From: Archegozetes longisetosus
Lineage: Eukaryota > Arthropoda > Arachnida > Sarcoptiformes > Trhypochthoniidae
DNA: 64,000 nt
Direction: 5' to 3'
Assembly (NCBI GenBank): GCA_018873245.2
Contig: JAEMBT020000001.1
Location: forward strand, 17,266,220 to 17,330,219
In this document: piece by piece, positions 9,540 to 22,800 of the stretch
Numbering within the stretch: the stretch's first letter is position 1
Layout: each line of letters starts with the position of its first letter
Notes under the pieces: model-generated
Seen by the model: only the letters and a program-made list of their open reading frames with translations
What the model was told of the DNA's origin: nothing
The model's database searches: none
Translations under genes and position numbers: made by a program

Positions 9540-10564
9540 CTAAAGTCCACGTATTTTAGCTTACAGTTGATATTTTGTTTATAAAGTTTAAACTTAATTA
9601 ATATCGTATAAATTAATTTTTGAAGGCCATATTGACAAAATGAACAGTATTTCCTAACTACTTTGATGTTTTAAAAACAAATGATTAGCTTATCATCAAT
9701 AGTTTATCACTTTAACTTCTTATACTGCGTACTCTACTTATATTGCATTAATGGATAATTTCGTCTTCAATTAAGCGTTAAAAGTAAATTAGGAAAGAAG
9801 TCATAAAATTATCAATTAAATATTAAGTTGATCATTTTATATTTTAATTAATTAAAAATAATAGATTAATTATTTATAATATTTTAAATATTATTTGTTT
9901 ATCTATCATATGTGCTACAACATTAATTTTAGGGTTAACAACTAATAACTGACTATTAATAATTGAGTAAAGAAATAGTTTAGTTATTGTTTGATGAGTA
10001 ACAATCCTTGAAATTGAGCAAAATAATCACCAGAGTAGCTTAATTTTGGTTTTTCATACATTTTCAATCAATTTCAACTTTTGTCCTACACTTCATAATG
10101 TAGCAGATCTGTTACACAGCCACTTAACCTTTATATGGCTTAGTACTAATTATAGAATATAAAATCAAATGAACAACTGAACGATAGTTGTTTACTCTAT
10201 TGCAAAAGCATCAATTTAATGAAATATATAATGAAGTGAAGGTTTAATGAAATAAATACGAAATAATCACTTACATTTTGTTTGAAGAAACTGAAATTTT
10301 CAGGCAAATAACTCTAAATACTTTTGAATAATTCTTAATATTACTTGTGAGAGTAAAGATTTGTTATAGAGAAAAATTTCTTCATATATCTAAATAGATT
10401 TTCTACAAGTGTTTAACCTTAATCTAAATCATTTATATAATGGATTGTCTATTTTACGGGTGATATTTATGCTTTAGAAAACAATATGGCCTTCAAATTT
10501 AATTTAGACAAGTTTAAATTCTATAAACAGAAATCAACTGTTTGCTATAATACGTGAACTTTAG
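9540..10564. mobile_element. 1-kb element with ~90-bp degenerate terminal inverted repeats
   Basis: The left arm 9540-9637 and right arm 10479-10564 are inverted copies sharing CTAAAGT(C)CACGTATTTTAG-like ends, an ATCAACTGT block and the inner block ATGGCCTTCAAA. The 840-bp AT-rich centre encodes nothing. It begins about 100 bp upstream of the ankyrin gene start and so occupies that gene's promoter side. No target duplication or family could be assigned. Confidence 0.65.
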
Positions 10565-11387
10565 TTTAAAACTTTTTATAGTTTTAATGATAAGTCGTAA
10601 CTAGGCCAGGCTTAGAAAAAAGGAACGATTTCGTTATTTAGTTTACAGTAGATGTACACTAGATATACCATCTGCTTTATATTAAAATTGAAGTGCTTAA
10701 AATGCAACGAAATCTTTAGATTCAATTTATTACATACAGTTCAAAGCTAACGATATCACTTCCCAGATTCTCGGGAAAGTAAAAGCCAACATGTAGTCTA
10801 AACGATAAAAGTTTTATCAATTCATATTCTGTTCATTGCATGTCGACTTAGGGTATACATCTATAAAGAGCATCTTTCAATATAATACAGATACGTTCAT
10901 TACTTATGGCATTCTCTATTCTTATGCATTAACAATCAAACTTAAATTTTACTCTAGTTTATTTGATCAATTAAATAAACTATTTTTCGTAGAGGAAGGC
11001 AGAAAATAATTTTCAACAAGTCGATAGGAGAGTAGTGAGCCCAAAAGTTTGTAACTCATTTTAAATTATTTCATAAAGCCCCTAATTATAATATTGATAC
11101 AAGTATTAAAAAAGATTCAAATATCTAGAGATTCTTACTCTAGGCTCTATTATATTTTTTAGGTTAAGTTAGGTAAGGTAATATTCTAAGGTATACAAAA
11201 ACTGGAGTCTAATTTTTAAAAAACGAAATTTTGATAGCAATTATGGATTATAAATATATTTTCAAAGCTTGATTTGTTATTTCTAGCAGAACTGCAAGTC
11301 CTTCCCTTTCTGAAATTACGAAAATTTAAAAGTATTGATTTTGATCTAAATCAGAAACATGTTTTGATTGATCCTTTATCGGAAAAA
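10565..11387. other. No gene recognised
   Basis: This is AT-rich DNA with one worn TTAGG-like run near 11158-11180. It ends at the left breakpoint of the duplicated methyltransferase fragment. Confidence 0.6.
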
Positions 11388-11782
11388 CGTTGAGTTTCGC
11401 TTAAGAGAAATCGAATACTTGCCAATCGCTGACTCAACAGTCGGTGCGATTATTTCTGTGTAATCAATTTGGTGCCAAATAAAGAACAAGTTTTTCGAGA
11501 AGCGTATCGTGTGTTTCATTCGGATAGACGGATTGATATTTTTGATGTGGTGACAAGCGTCGAGTTACCACAAAGTGTTAGGAAAGGTTTGGCTCTTTTT
11601 GCTGGCTGTCTATCAGGTGCAACACTTATTGGTGATGTGGATCGATATCTTAATAATTGTGGGTTCGTTGGTATTAAAATTACTCCCAAGGATGAGAGCA
11701 GAGAGTTCATTAAGAGTTGGGCACCAGGCATGAAACTCGAGGAATTCCTGGTTTCTGCCCTTATCGAAGCTAAAAAGAATTA
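11388..11782 (+). pseudogene. 5'-truncated, frameshifted copy of the arsenite methyltransferase
   Basis: This segment matches the second half of the intact gene (from about base 922 onward) at roughly nine of ten bases. The N-terminal half with the SAM-binding motif is absent. A 4-bp deletion in the SNCVINL codons (near 11456) shifts the frame and removes the catalytic cysteine equivalent to C168. The remaining frame, 11469-11783, still reads NLVPNKEQVF-like sequence to the original stop region and keeps AGCLSGA. It cannot make an enzyme. Some replacement changes (for example RSGGRIT to HSDRRID) are in conserved positions, consistent with relaxed selection. Confidence 0.92.
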
Positions 11783-12462
11783 ATTACACTTCCCTTTAGC
11801 TCAGAGTTTAGATTAATTGGAATTTTTTGTGCAAATTAACCGAAAATCTTTATGTGGTGATGAAAACATGTCTAGTTTCGAAATCTGTGTTTGAGTTTTG
11901 AAAACTAAAAGGCTTACAGAAAACAAAGGATAGCTGATATTCAACTTATATCTCTTTTTCAGCTCTTATAATCATATAAATTAAGACTTATAATGTTGAC
12001 AGATTTTGTCAACTGTGATATTATATAATTGGAGTCATTATTAGTATTTCAATTAACTTTCTATTGAGTCAATTGTTGAATAAAGTACAAAATGTAATTA
12101 TAAATCCTTATGTTTTTTAATCATGAAAACAACTATTATTCAACCTTAAGCCTGATGTCAATGTAAAAATTTTTCAAAATATCTATTAACCCATTGTATT
12201 TTTGAAATTTTCATGTCAATTATAGCAGATGTGCTTACGTTAGTAAACTTTGTAATAGGTTTTATACCCATGGCAATGTGTTGAAAGCACAAAAGAGCTT
12301 GAAATAAAAATAACACCAAGTAGTTTAGAGAGAACTTTCTTTATTCATAATTTATAATTCATAACTTACAGGTAAGCATTTGTTGAGCTAACTCAACATT
12401 CTTACTAAACTTCAATTGACTGTAGCTAAGACTTAGTAGGTTTGAATTAGAAATTTTTAAGT
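11388..12462 (+). repeat. Segmental duplication of the methyltransferase end and its 3' flank
   Basis: Homology to about 922-1998 runs through the coding end, the AATAAA signal (12079-12084) and about 380 bp beyond, with only small indels. The two copies are in the same orientation about 10.5 kb apart and bracket the ankyrin gene. The right edge of the match ends within the last exon of the lipase gene. Confidence 0.9.
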
Positions 12463-14856
12463 AACCTAAGAATGCGTGCATTCATCAATTTTCCAGCATT
12501 AATACCGATGAGGAAGTCGGCATGATTCCAAAGAGTATATGGTACCACATAATCGTCATATATTCGAACTAAAATTCATATAGACTTTATTAGATCTCAT
12601 CGTCATTCTCAGTAAATTTGAAATAAGACTTCTTTACTTAGGATGACTATATAACTAATTAATTACCTGTTAATTCGCTTCTAAGAATGTCAACATCTGT
12701 CGGGTCTGACAAGAAGTCATTTACACCTGACATAAATATCATATTCTCAGATGTTATTTTCGACAAATCATATTTTGGTGGTTTTGGTTGACCATAAACT
12801 TTTTTGTTCCTAACTGTTCCGTAGTCATAATATTTGAAGGTTTTCAAATCGACTCTTTGTGCCAAATGTGCCAAAACTAGGGATGAAGTGTCGTCTGGAA
12901 AGTGACCAAACATTGCAGGGATACGTGTCTGAAAGGGATCGTTAGAAATTAGTTTAAAGTCGAAATTTTGAGATCCGTATATACTGTATTCGTATTTGGA
13001 AAGTCGAAACCACACAACGAGAATAAGAATATTTCACAAAATTCAACGAATAATGAATTTCCGCATATAAAATGAGCGATAAATCTATCGATTACTGACA
13101 GCGTAGTTGGTGGAACACCGAAAAATGGAATCGAAAATGAGCTGAATTAAAATAAACAATTTTGTTCATGACTAGAATGTGAAAATAGGCTCTAGAAATA
13201 GATTCTGGAATTAGGTTCTCACCCTAGGACTGGTTCGAATAGAGCTCCTACTCTCATAATAATAGCTTCAATATTGCCAACATATGCCACCGGCGCTAAT
13301 GCTATGTAAGGCTTTATTACTTGCGAATATTCTGGTTGTGCTGACAGTAATTGAAACATCATTGTTGTCCCCAATGAGTGTCCAATATATGCAATTGACT
13401 CTAGCAAGTGATTCATAAATGATTTTAATCGGATAATCACATGACTTAAATTGAAGACTGTGCTACCTGAATTTGTAGCTTTCATTATGTAACCTATAAT
13501 TGCAGTCACATCGTAGGCGCTATAGTGATCGACAGTGTAATGCCAATATCTCGTATCTATTTCGTGAATTCTCCTTTCAGTTATTTCTAATATCTCTTAT
13601 TCGAGTTCTCAATGAGAATGATACTAAATTATAGTCTAATTTTATGGCGATCTACATTTCGGGACATTAAAGTAATGCATAGCTACCAGAAAGCACTTTT
13701 TTCGTGTCATCTTCCCTATTATACATATTTATTTCAACTTAATTTTTAATTCTAATTCTCTCTTGTCTTGATTAAGAATTCATTTTCATACAATGAGAAC
13801 TATTATGAAAGGGAGAAATTTAGCATAAGAACAAGTGGTTTCTGGTAGCAATGCATAATTGAAAAATAATCGTTAAGGTAAATCTAATCTAATCTAACCC
13901 AATTCGATCTAACATAGAGTAATACCTTTATCTGAATCCAAAAGTACGTGTCTCTTCGAATATTTATTTCCTCTATTATTTCCTAGCCATACATCATAGC
14001 CACAGGCAGCTAAGACAAAAGTGGTTGTTGTTGCGACAGACTCAGGATCAATAGCAGTGCAGTTATTGACCAAATTATTATCTTCAACATAAATGCCATC
14101 TTTGCCCATAAAACCATTTTCGTTGAGTAGAAAAACATCAGAATTGCCAAATAATCCATGTTGAAAATAAATAGGCTTCAACTTGGTGCTTGAATTTTTC
14201 AAATAAGGATTTACAATACGAAAAACAGTCAATATATATCCATCGGTTGTTATAACTGTATGACTTTCAGGTATAAATCCACGCGAACTTATTAATTGAG
14301 TCTATCGTTATAAAATCAATTTATTCAATCTTTCATATCATAACTATCTATCATATCAAATCATTTGCTTTTCAATTCAATTCTGAATACTTTATATAAA
14401 CTTAAGTCGAGAATATATTTGAATATAGGTTCTGAAAACTTATCACTCTATTCAAACAGTTCATGCAATAAACTCAAATCTGCTTAAACTTCACATCAAT
14501 TTCAGAAATCAAATAAAATGTAACAAAAATATTTGAATACATCCGATCTGTAATCTGAACTTATTTTCTAACTTTATATAACAGAAGTCTTTCGCTATCT
14601 TAAGTCTTACTTTGATTATAAGTTGTAGTGAACATAGAAGTTCTACTTTGAAACTATTTGAGGCATTAGTTTGACTTAAAGCTTCAGAAAAGTTCTCAAA
14701 GTAAGGAAAGTGTGTATTTATTATACACAATATATTTACCCCATTTCTATCAATATCCGGATCATCACTAAACCATTGAATTTGTACACAGTCAGAAAAG
14801 TGGAGATTAAGAATAACTAAAATTAAAATAGCTTTGTCAGCTAATATCAGACTCAT
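12447..14856 (-). CDS. Acid lipase (gastric/lysosomal-type alpha/beta-hydrolase), seven exons
   Basis: The gene can be assembled without a break from seven exons with GT-AG junctions: 14740-14856, 13926-14301, 13467-13556, 13223-13400, 12985-13141, 12667-12928 and 12447-12568, giving 433 residues. Residues 1-23 are a signal peptide. The lipase N-terminal signature GFIPESHTVITTDGYILTV precedes YFQHGLFGNSDVF (oxyanion region) and GYDVWLGNNRGNKYS. The nucleophile is S203 in GHSLG; D377 in SGVND and H409 in WNHADF complete the triad by position in the family. The product should be a secreted or lysosomal enzyme hydrolysing triacylglycerols or sterol esters in digestion or lipid turnover. Introns are mostly short (the exon 3/4 intron is 66 bp), one being about 440 bp. 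The last codons and the stop lie in DNA shared with the methyltransferase 3' flank. Frames running past the exon borders are read-through into introns. Confidence 0.92.
13870..13912 (-). repeat. Worn CCTAA/CTAAT-type run inside a lipase intron
   Basis: Repeated TCTAA units followed by TCTAACCC form a degenerate telomere-type run that ends a few bases before the exon 2 donor. Confidence 0.4.
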
Positions 14857-17800
14857 TTCACAAATTTTTCGATCTTCTGGTCAATGCTTGCAAAGCAGTG
14901 ATTTTCGTTTCAATTTAAACCACTATCGTCTCGAATAGAAATGAATCATAAATTTTCATAAATTTCAAGTTAATGGTATTCATAGTGGTTTAAAAATCAA
15001 TAGTTTTTCAATTATGATAAGTAATTATGGTTTATTGTCTTTAATCAACCGATAAGGTATGTAAAATTTACTAATCAGTGTACTTGAAATACAGGTACTA
15101 CATTTGTTAGCCGCTATATGAAAACTGAATATATTGTCAATCATAGTTGTAGTTGTGAAAGAAAATTGCAAACATTATTTTGTAGCTATAAATAGGTTTT
15201 TCAATTTTCTATCACAACTTATTCAGTTTTGTCGAAAACTTAATAATAAATTTCATTTAGTGACACATAAGACTGGAAGATTTTATTTTCAATATTTTAT
15301 TCAACACCAAACTATATGAGAGTTATCTAAACACACTTTATTATATACTGAAGAGAAAAGTAAATCAAAAGCTTGAAAGTTAGAACATTTTCTAACAATA
15401 TCAGATAAGCAATCCTAAAATTTCAAGACTTACCGGTCTGTCTTATGATATCAGTTTAATTTATCTTAATAGAGAAATTTTGACTAAGCAACCTTAAAAA
15501 GTAATTTTTAGTTCTAGTCCTTATTTACAGTTGTTATAACTGTTGAGTCAATGATTATAGTATATAATTATTGTATTAGTTATAATTATTTGAATATTAA
15601 ATTCATGTTTTTCATTACAGCACCTAAACTATATCAAATACCATCTTATACGTCATTATCTCAATATTTCCTTACTTTCAAACCAAAAATTCAGATTTAT
15701 TTCTCTGAACTGAAGTCTTTACAACCATCTAAAGAATATTAACAGAAGAATTTGAAAAATTTATGTATTATGCGTTTATTTGGTTTTGATTGCAGTTCTT
15801 CATATTGCTGCCAATTTGAAAATATTTCATAACAGAGTATATCTCTCTTTTAGTACTATATTAGAAATCAAACTAGAGATCAGGGAATCTTTACCAATCA
15901 AAGCAATTTTCATGACATCAACATCATGTCATATGATATCCGACGCGATTGTGTCATATGATACTGAAAGGATAATCAAAAGACATGTAGTCTATTCTCA
16001 AGTCAGTTTTTCATTACGGAAAAGCTTGAATCATATGAAAGGAGTTAGTTTCAATATTTATTAAACTACACCAAAATCTATTAAAAATTTATTTTAGCTT
16101 GCTTCAAATTCACTTATTTTAACTAATAATCAATTTTGCTTGTTATCAGCATCTCAATGAGAGTTTGATTTTGAAAGACAAAACAACCTACATATTTGCC
16201 AGTCGGCCTTTCTACATGCTGTCTCTCATATCTTATCAAATCATATTATCCCACAATTCATCGGCTTATTAACACTCTTAGTTCTCAATCACAAAACCAA
16301 AACAATTTCTAAAATCTTTTCTACATTTGATCTCGAAGCTTGAGCTTAGAGCTTCAACTTTTTGCTACTTTTTCTCATTGGTTCGTTTATTTATATTTAT
16401 CGATTGTGATCAAAGAAGTTGAAATTCTAAGCTCGAACTATAAGATAAAAACGTTGAAAAGATTTTAAAAATCTTTTGGTTTTGTGACTCAAAACTCAAT
16501 TCTAATACAGTATTAAAGAGAGTGACATATTTCGAATTATGACCTATTCTGTACTTATGGGATATTTTTCCAATTCTTAAGAATATTTTTCAAATTTTTA
16601 AGAATTTGGGGTAAGCATTCAGCTGGATTTATATGCACAGAAAGTCATCAAAATCAAATAACAGAAAATATCTTAAAAACAATTTTTCAAATTTTTCCAT
16701 TAATATTCTTTTAAATCTTCGTAGAGAATTGAATTTAAAAGAGCTATCAGAAATTCTATTAGGTTTTTGCCTTCACAGAGGCTAATGTACTTCAAATTTT
16801 GACTTATATTATAAAATTTTTTTCGAATTTGTACAAATCTCAGATAAGTCTTCAAAAGCTGAACATCAATCTGAAGAAAACTATTTCAAATTCACTAAAT
16901 TATAACAAGTTTGCACGGAATTTGATAGCTTCAAGAGCTGACTCTCGAAACGACCATTAACTTCTACTAAATCGATACTGATTCTATAATGTTATTGATC
17001 TTTAAGGCTTTCCCAATTAATTGATTGCCTAACATCTACAATTTAATCATAGATGTTTCAACCATAGCTGTGGTTAGTGGGAACTAAGGGGATTAACTCT
17101 TCTCTCAGACATTTTTTAGAAATTGAAGTGCAAGTCTGTAGTGAAAAAATTGACAAAGACTTTCAGACTGTATTTATTTGACGTATCAATCGATTGCTTA
17201 CCGTTAAACATTAACCGCAGATTTGAAACAAATTAAGAAATATTTCAATGTTAACATGTGTTCGCTTAAGCAAATCAGAGGGTTTAATTTTAGGCTTTTA
17301 GCCCCTGACCAAAACTTGACTACGGTACTCTTTTCAACATTAAGACAATGTTTGGCTGAAGTAAAAAGTAGTCATTTGAATATTGATATCTATGTCCCTA
17401 GTAATCGTTTTTGAAAACAATAAAATCTACATTACTTTAAAAAATATTGTCTAAATTGGTTAAAACGTTTTTAGCTCATAAAAATTCAAAGCACAAGAAA
17501 ATGAATAACTATTTGATCCAAAGACAAATGGTTGGATTTATTGTTTGTTTGAACTTTAAGCAAAAAAAGTAATAGATAGTAGTTTTTCGGAGAACTATTC
17601 TGCTAGCAAGAATTTGGAATTTTCAAGAATCCGATTGCACGCATCATTACATCTAACATTGCTTTGACTCGAGCTCTAGTATGATCTTATGGTCATCTGT
17701 TATTATAACTCATGTTTCTTCGCTTTATTACCTTTACCACAGAAATTCACGAGTGATTCATACGAATCTATAATGTCTTCCGGTAATTTAATTTCCAGAT

Positions 17801-19430
17801 GTGGTCTTAATTTCGCTCAACTTACTTAAATAAAATCATATTTTCCATTTAATTTAGTTGTAAATGTCAACATTAATGTTGTAAATTACATTAGATGTTT
17901 GATGAGAAAAGCTTTCAAAAATTATTAGTTTGCTTGAAATGAGATTATAATCTTTATTTTGCCCTTTTATTTATCTTAAATATCTCACTCTTTTGTACTT
18001 CACTTTAGTGATCATTTGATCGACAAAATCAATCAAATTGGATGCCATAAAATAAAATGAGAAAATATATTAATATATTATTATTATCCGTAATGAAGAG
18101 TATGAATATAAATGAAGTTTTATTATTATATCTTACAAATGATTCATTTGTCAGAACTATTTATGAATGAACCACAAAAGCTACCACAGTATTGATAGGG
18201 TGTAACTTTATGTACATTGTCAGATACTTATATATATTTTTCATATACTTTCTTATATACATTTTTCAAATACATCTTATATATTATTTTCTAATTGTAT
18301 GTCCCTCACTATCATATGAAAAATCACTTGATGTAACCAAACTTCGGTTTAACATTAATAGTTATATAGAACGAACAGCTAATACATTAAAAGCTAAATC
18401 AGATTCTACATGATGTTTCCTCAAACAATTAGTTCAACTGAGTTCACATTTGTTTGAATTGACTTGTTAAACTAATTTAGTTGGAAATAAGTCTACTGAG
18501 AACTGAAGGAATAGAAGAAGCATAAAATGAATTTTCTGAATTTGATTATCGGATGAAGTATTTTACCCAACAAGAGTAACAAAATAACGTTATTGTAAAC
18601 AAAGTTGATATAAAAGCAGAAAATTACAAATAAGTTACACTTTAGGAAATACTATAAGTTTCAGTTAGATTATAGAATATTCTGTTATAACACAGAGAAT
18701 ATTGAATGAGTCATTTTTTAAATTAATATATTTTCCAAAAATAACAGAATTCGTTTGTATTGTTTTACTAAAGCTGAAAAAATATATTCAAAGTGTTATT
18801 AAAGTTTGAATATTTGTTGACATTAGAAATTAAAAATTAATTTGAAAACAGGGTTTTTGAAAATAGAATCTTTGAAAAGAACATCAATAAGATTAGAAGA
18901 TTAGATATGATTATAACCAAGCTAGATAACTTGTTGACAAACAGATATCAAATCTAAGCTGAACATTGAAAACATTGAACTACGAACATAATGTTATGAG
19001 AACTGATGCGCAGTTTTAATCAGTTATCACAACTCATCCAATTATGATTCATGACTAACTACTAATTATTTATTTATTTAGTTGTGCAACAGGTTCATTT
19101 TGGTGATATTAAGCTATAATTACTATCTCTCTATCATATACTCTATCATATGCGACACAACTAAGATCTTCCTTTCAATCAATATTTTGCTCTAACCCAT
19201 GCTGTCTATCAATTTTTTGCTTATGTCTACTTATTCAAAATCAATATAAGTAATGATAATGTATTTTAATCTTATTTTGTTTAAATTATTGGTTAAATAA
19301 GAAATAAATGATTTAAATTTTTAATAAATCTATGATTGAGTTAAAACATTAAGCAATAATAGAGTTGATATAAAAAGATTGAGTTAATAATGTTTTACGA
19401 TCATCACTAACTTGTAAGCCTTATTGGTCT
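14857..19430. other. No gene recognised; one fold-back repeat
   Basis: The 4.6 kb between the lipase start and the receptor's last exon is AT-rich. Short frames at 15134, 15551, 15780, 17223 and 18192 are Phe/Tyr/Ile/Leu-rich with no motif. Apart from the inverted repeat listed separately I see nothing. Confidence 0.6.
16280..16497. mobile_element. Fold-back MITE with ~85-bp arms
   Basis: The left arm begins GTTCTCAATCACAAAACC and the right arm ends with the complement of GAGTTTTGAGTCACAAAACC. Both contain AAAATCTTTTC and GAGCTTAGA/TTTCAACTT blocks. The spacer is only about 45 bp, so the whole unit folds into a hairpin. No coding capacity. Confidence 0.7.
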
Positions 19431-19487
19431 GAACATAAATTGACATAAATAGACATAAATCGACATAAATCGACATAAATGATGCTT
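19431..19487. repeat. 11-bp tandem repeat
   Basis: Five copies of a unit close to CGACATAAATC lie end to end, about 80 bp beyond the receptor gene's stop codon, in its 3' flank. Confidence 0.85.
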
Positions 19488-19566
19488 ATGGTGCATTCAT
19501 TCTGTTTTGCTTGAAATTCCTCTCTGACAACATATTATTCTTTGATCGTCTGAGTGTTTATGCTTC

Positions 19567-19893
19567 TTACGTAGCGCATTCTTCGTCATCCAGCTCGCAA
19601 TCAGACAACTGGTAGACAATAGTTTTTCTATTATCGTCATAGCAGAAGAGCGTCTTCATTTTGACAGAGCTGTTAGATTTGGTATTTTTTCCAATTGATC
19701 TTATAGTAGAATTGGGACTTAATGCAAAAACCTCAGTTTGATTAAGTTCAGTTGATTCAGTATTACCATTTGCTGCTAATGAACTTCTAAAAGTCACTTT
19801 GTGACCATTATGCCTCCCTTTGTCAACAACTTTCCGTTCACTGTGCTTTTTGCCTCTCCAACAGCATTTCGTCGCCAAAACTCTGAGATCTGT
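19567..19893 (-). CDS. Copy A exon 4: helix 8 and cytoplasmic tail
   Basis: It opens after a TTAG acceptor with TDLRVLATKCC, which continues NFR in frame to form helix 8. It ends TAA after a Ser/Thr/Asn-rich tail with an acidic end (CELDDEECAT). The opening matches copy B, while the tails have diverged beyond alignment, as is common for receptor tails that set desensitisation. Confidence 0.9.
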   Translation of the reverse strand, partial: TDLRVLATKCCWRGKKHSERKVVDKGRHNGHKVTFRSSLAANGNTESTELNQTEVFALSPNSTIRSIGKNTKSNSSVKMKTLFCYDDNRKTIVYQLSDCELDDEECAT

Positions 19894-22800
19894 CTAACGA
19901 TAATTTCAAATTTTTAGTTTTCTGTTACTTTTTCTTAGCTCTTCAAACGTAAGTCTGATTTTCTAAACCATTATATAGTTTATTAAATGTCATTTTTCTT
20001 TTGTTAGCTCAACTTTTTCAATGACTATCATATGAAAGATCCGTTTGCGCACAACTGAAAGTTTAAAATAGACTGAAAAATAAATTAAAAAAATACTTTT
20101 GAAAAATTGTGGATGAGCTAGCAATAAGTATCTGGTATTTGAATAATGCTGGTACTTATATGAAAGAAATAAATGTTTTATTTACTCAATAACAAATTAT
20201 AGTGAAAAACATCTTAAACTGTAGTTATGGTGAATCCGATTCTCATTCTAAGTGTTTCGCATTCTTATTCTTATTTCTAACTAATCTTCTACTCTAGCTG
20301 TTTTCTATTTCTTCTCAAACTAATTTCACGTAGAGTAACTTTTTAGAAATAATGCAGGTACCTCTAATTGATTTTAGACTTTGTTATAGATCATGTTTAC
20401 TATCAATTCTATGTCATTTCAATCAGAAAATAGTCTCTACTGTATTAGTTTAACTTCAGTCAATATAAATCTGAACTTAATTTTCAGTATAGCTATAAAT
20501 TGACTGAAGTCATAAAATTGTAGTCTAAAAGAATAGATTAAAAAATGAAGATTCTGTTGAGCAAAGCAACGAAACCACATCTGACTATCCATTGAAGATC
20601 TTTGAACCGGAAATAATCTTTCTAAAGCTATATATTTAATGTGCACTTGAAGTGTAGCTTCAATTGACTGAAGAGCGATTGAAATCAATGTAGTCCTGAA
20701 TAGAAGCACATTTTTATAAACATATGTATATTTTAGCTATAATACATAATTCATATGCAGCTCTAGAAACTACTAAACAGATATTTTTCTCAATAAACAG
20801 TTTTCCGACAAACGGTCAAAAGTTACTATCGTTGGAAACTCTTCACCATAAATTGAATAACTCTACACATTGAGTAAATACTATTATTATCACTATAGAA
20901 GCCATAGTAATTGCATTTCCAATGAATAAAATATAGACTAAGAATATTTTCTATCTTACTACAAACAGTTACTTACTGTAATCAATACTTCTGAAGCTAT
21001 TTCTGAAGCTATTTGTTAAGCTATTTCTTAAACTTTTTGTCAACCTATTCACTTAATTCAATTATGACCATCATAAAAATAAGAACATTTTCTCCTATTT
21101 AATTACTTTATCTAAACTACTGCTTAAACAATCATAATCTAATCATGTATTGAGAAATTTGAATGTTATTACAAAACCCTTTTGTTATTGTTTGCGATTG
21201 ATATTAAAGATTTTTATTATGATAACAAGTATAATCATTTCTGACTCAATACCGATCGAATTAATAATTTCTCACTTCTTTAATGCTTATCGTCGAGTGT
21301 GAGTGAAGCAATTAATTTATAGATATCTCTGTGGAAGCTGGAGTATTAACTAGGGATGCCAACTTCCTAGCTTTACTCTGGAGTATCCAGCCTTCAGCGC
21401 AAGTCTAAAGCTAGAGTTTCAAATTTTATCCCTTAGTGTCTCCTTTGATTTTCAACTTATTGAGAATAATTCTGAAAATTTATTCTACTGTTCCCTCTTT
21501 GAAATTCTTGTCCAGCATTCACTAGATGAGGTATAGGCATCCCTAGTACAACAATAAACTATGATAGCTTTAAGATTAATGACATAGAGTCTTGTCTATA
21601 ACCTTGAAAAAGGCAATAATAATTGAAGGTTGATAGCAATAAATCATTTAGAATAAATCCAAATATTAAACATTGTATTCCAACACATTTAATAGAAAAA
21701 GACTTACTCTAAAATTATCGCTCATAAAGCAGTAAATGACAGGATTGACGAAGGAGTTAGCCATGGAAAGCCAATGGGCTGATATAATAAGAGCGACATA
21801 AGTTTGGTTTCCTGATTCCGTTTGGTATATCTTTTCTAACCAGTCACGTTTGAATGCTATTAGTAGTTGAAGAATGTGTATCGGTAGCCAACATATCGCA
21901 AACAGAATTACTATTGTAGCCAACATTTTGATCACCTTTCAATCAAATTTGATTAATATATTTATTTGAAAATTTTCATTTCATTTTCATATCTAATCGT
22001 GTTTTGGGTAACTACTTATGTGACACTTTCCTGCAAATAAAGTATTTTGGTTGAAAATGAATTTAACTTTTGTTAGTTGGAGACTCAGTTGTTGCTAATT
22101 AATATTTAAATAGGTATTTTATAATAAGTCACAAACTAACTAAAATCTATTTTTTGGTTTACTCTAAATTAGTTCTCATGAATAATGAATCAATTACTGA
22201 GAAATTTTTGTCATCTCAACATTGTCTCTAATTAAACGAGCGAACATATTTCAGGAAGCTATGAAAGTTGAATAAATCACTTGAAATTTGATTTTCACCT
22301 AAAGCCGAACTATTTTTGAATAAATTTAAAGCCAAAACCAATTAATCTTAAATTATAAAACATAATGTCTGGACTGTAAATGAAGAGATTAGAAAATAAT
22401 TTAGATGAAACTGGAATAATTAATACTACAGTCAAACTTGTCTAATGGCTTTTAGGAGAGGTTTGACTGTATAACCATTCAAAATAGACGTTTGAAAGTG
22501 GAGGCGAAAAGTTCGCAAATACCTTGACTTTAGCGATATGTTGTGCTTCATCCCTGGCCGCATCTGCATTTCCAGGTGCAGAATGTCTGAACATCTTCCA
22601 GGCAACTGATCCATAAACATATGTCAATATAATCATAGGCAGCGCGAAAGTAATCGTAAATATAGCGAGGGTGTAACTACGACCCGACTCCTCAGTCCAC
22701 GTCTCCTTACAGTCGTAATACGTATCGTTTCCCATTTGAAACGGTTCCGCCACTGAGTTATACCATATGACAGATCCTAATGCTACGCCCAATATCCATA

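Noticed and set aside
15134-18413. Cluster of 60-95 codon frames between the lipase and the receptor
   Set aside because: All are low-complexity, with composition of the intergenic DNA, no ATG context or splice sites of note, and no motif.
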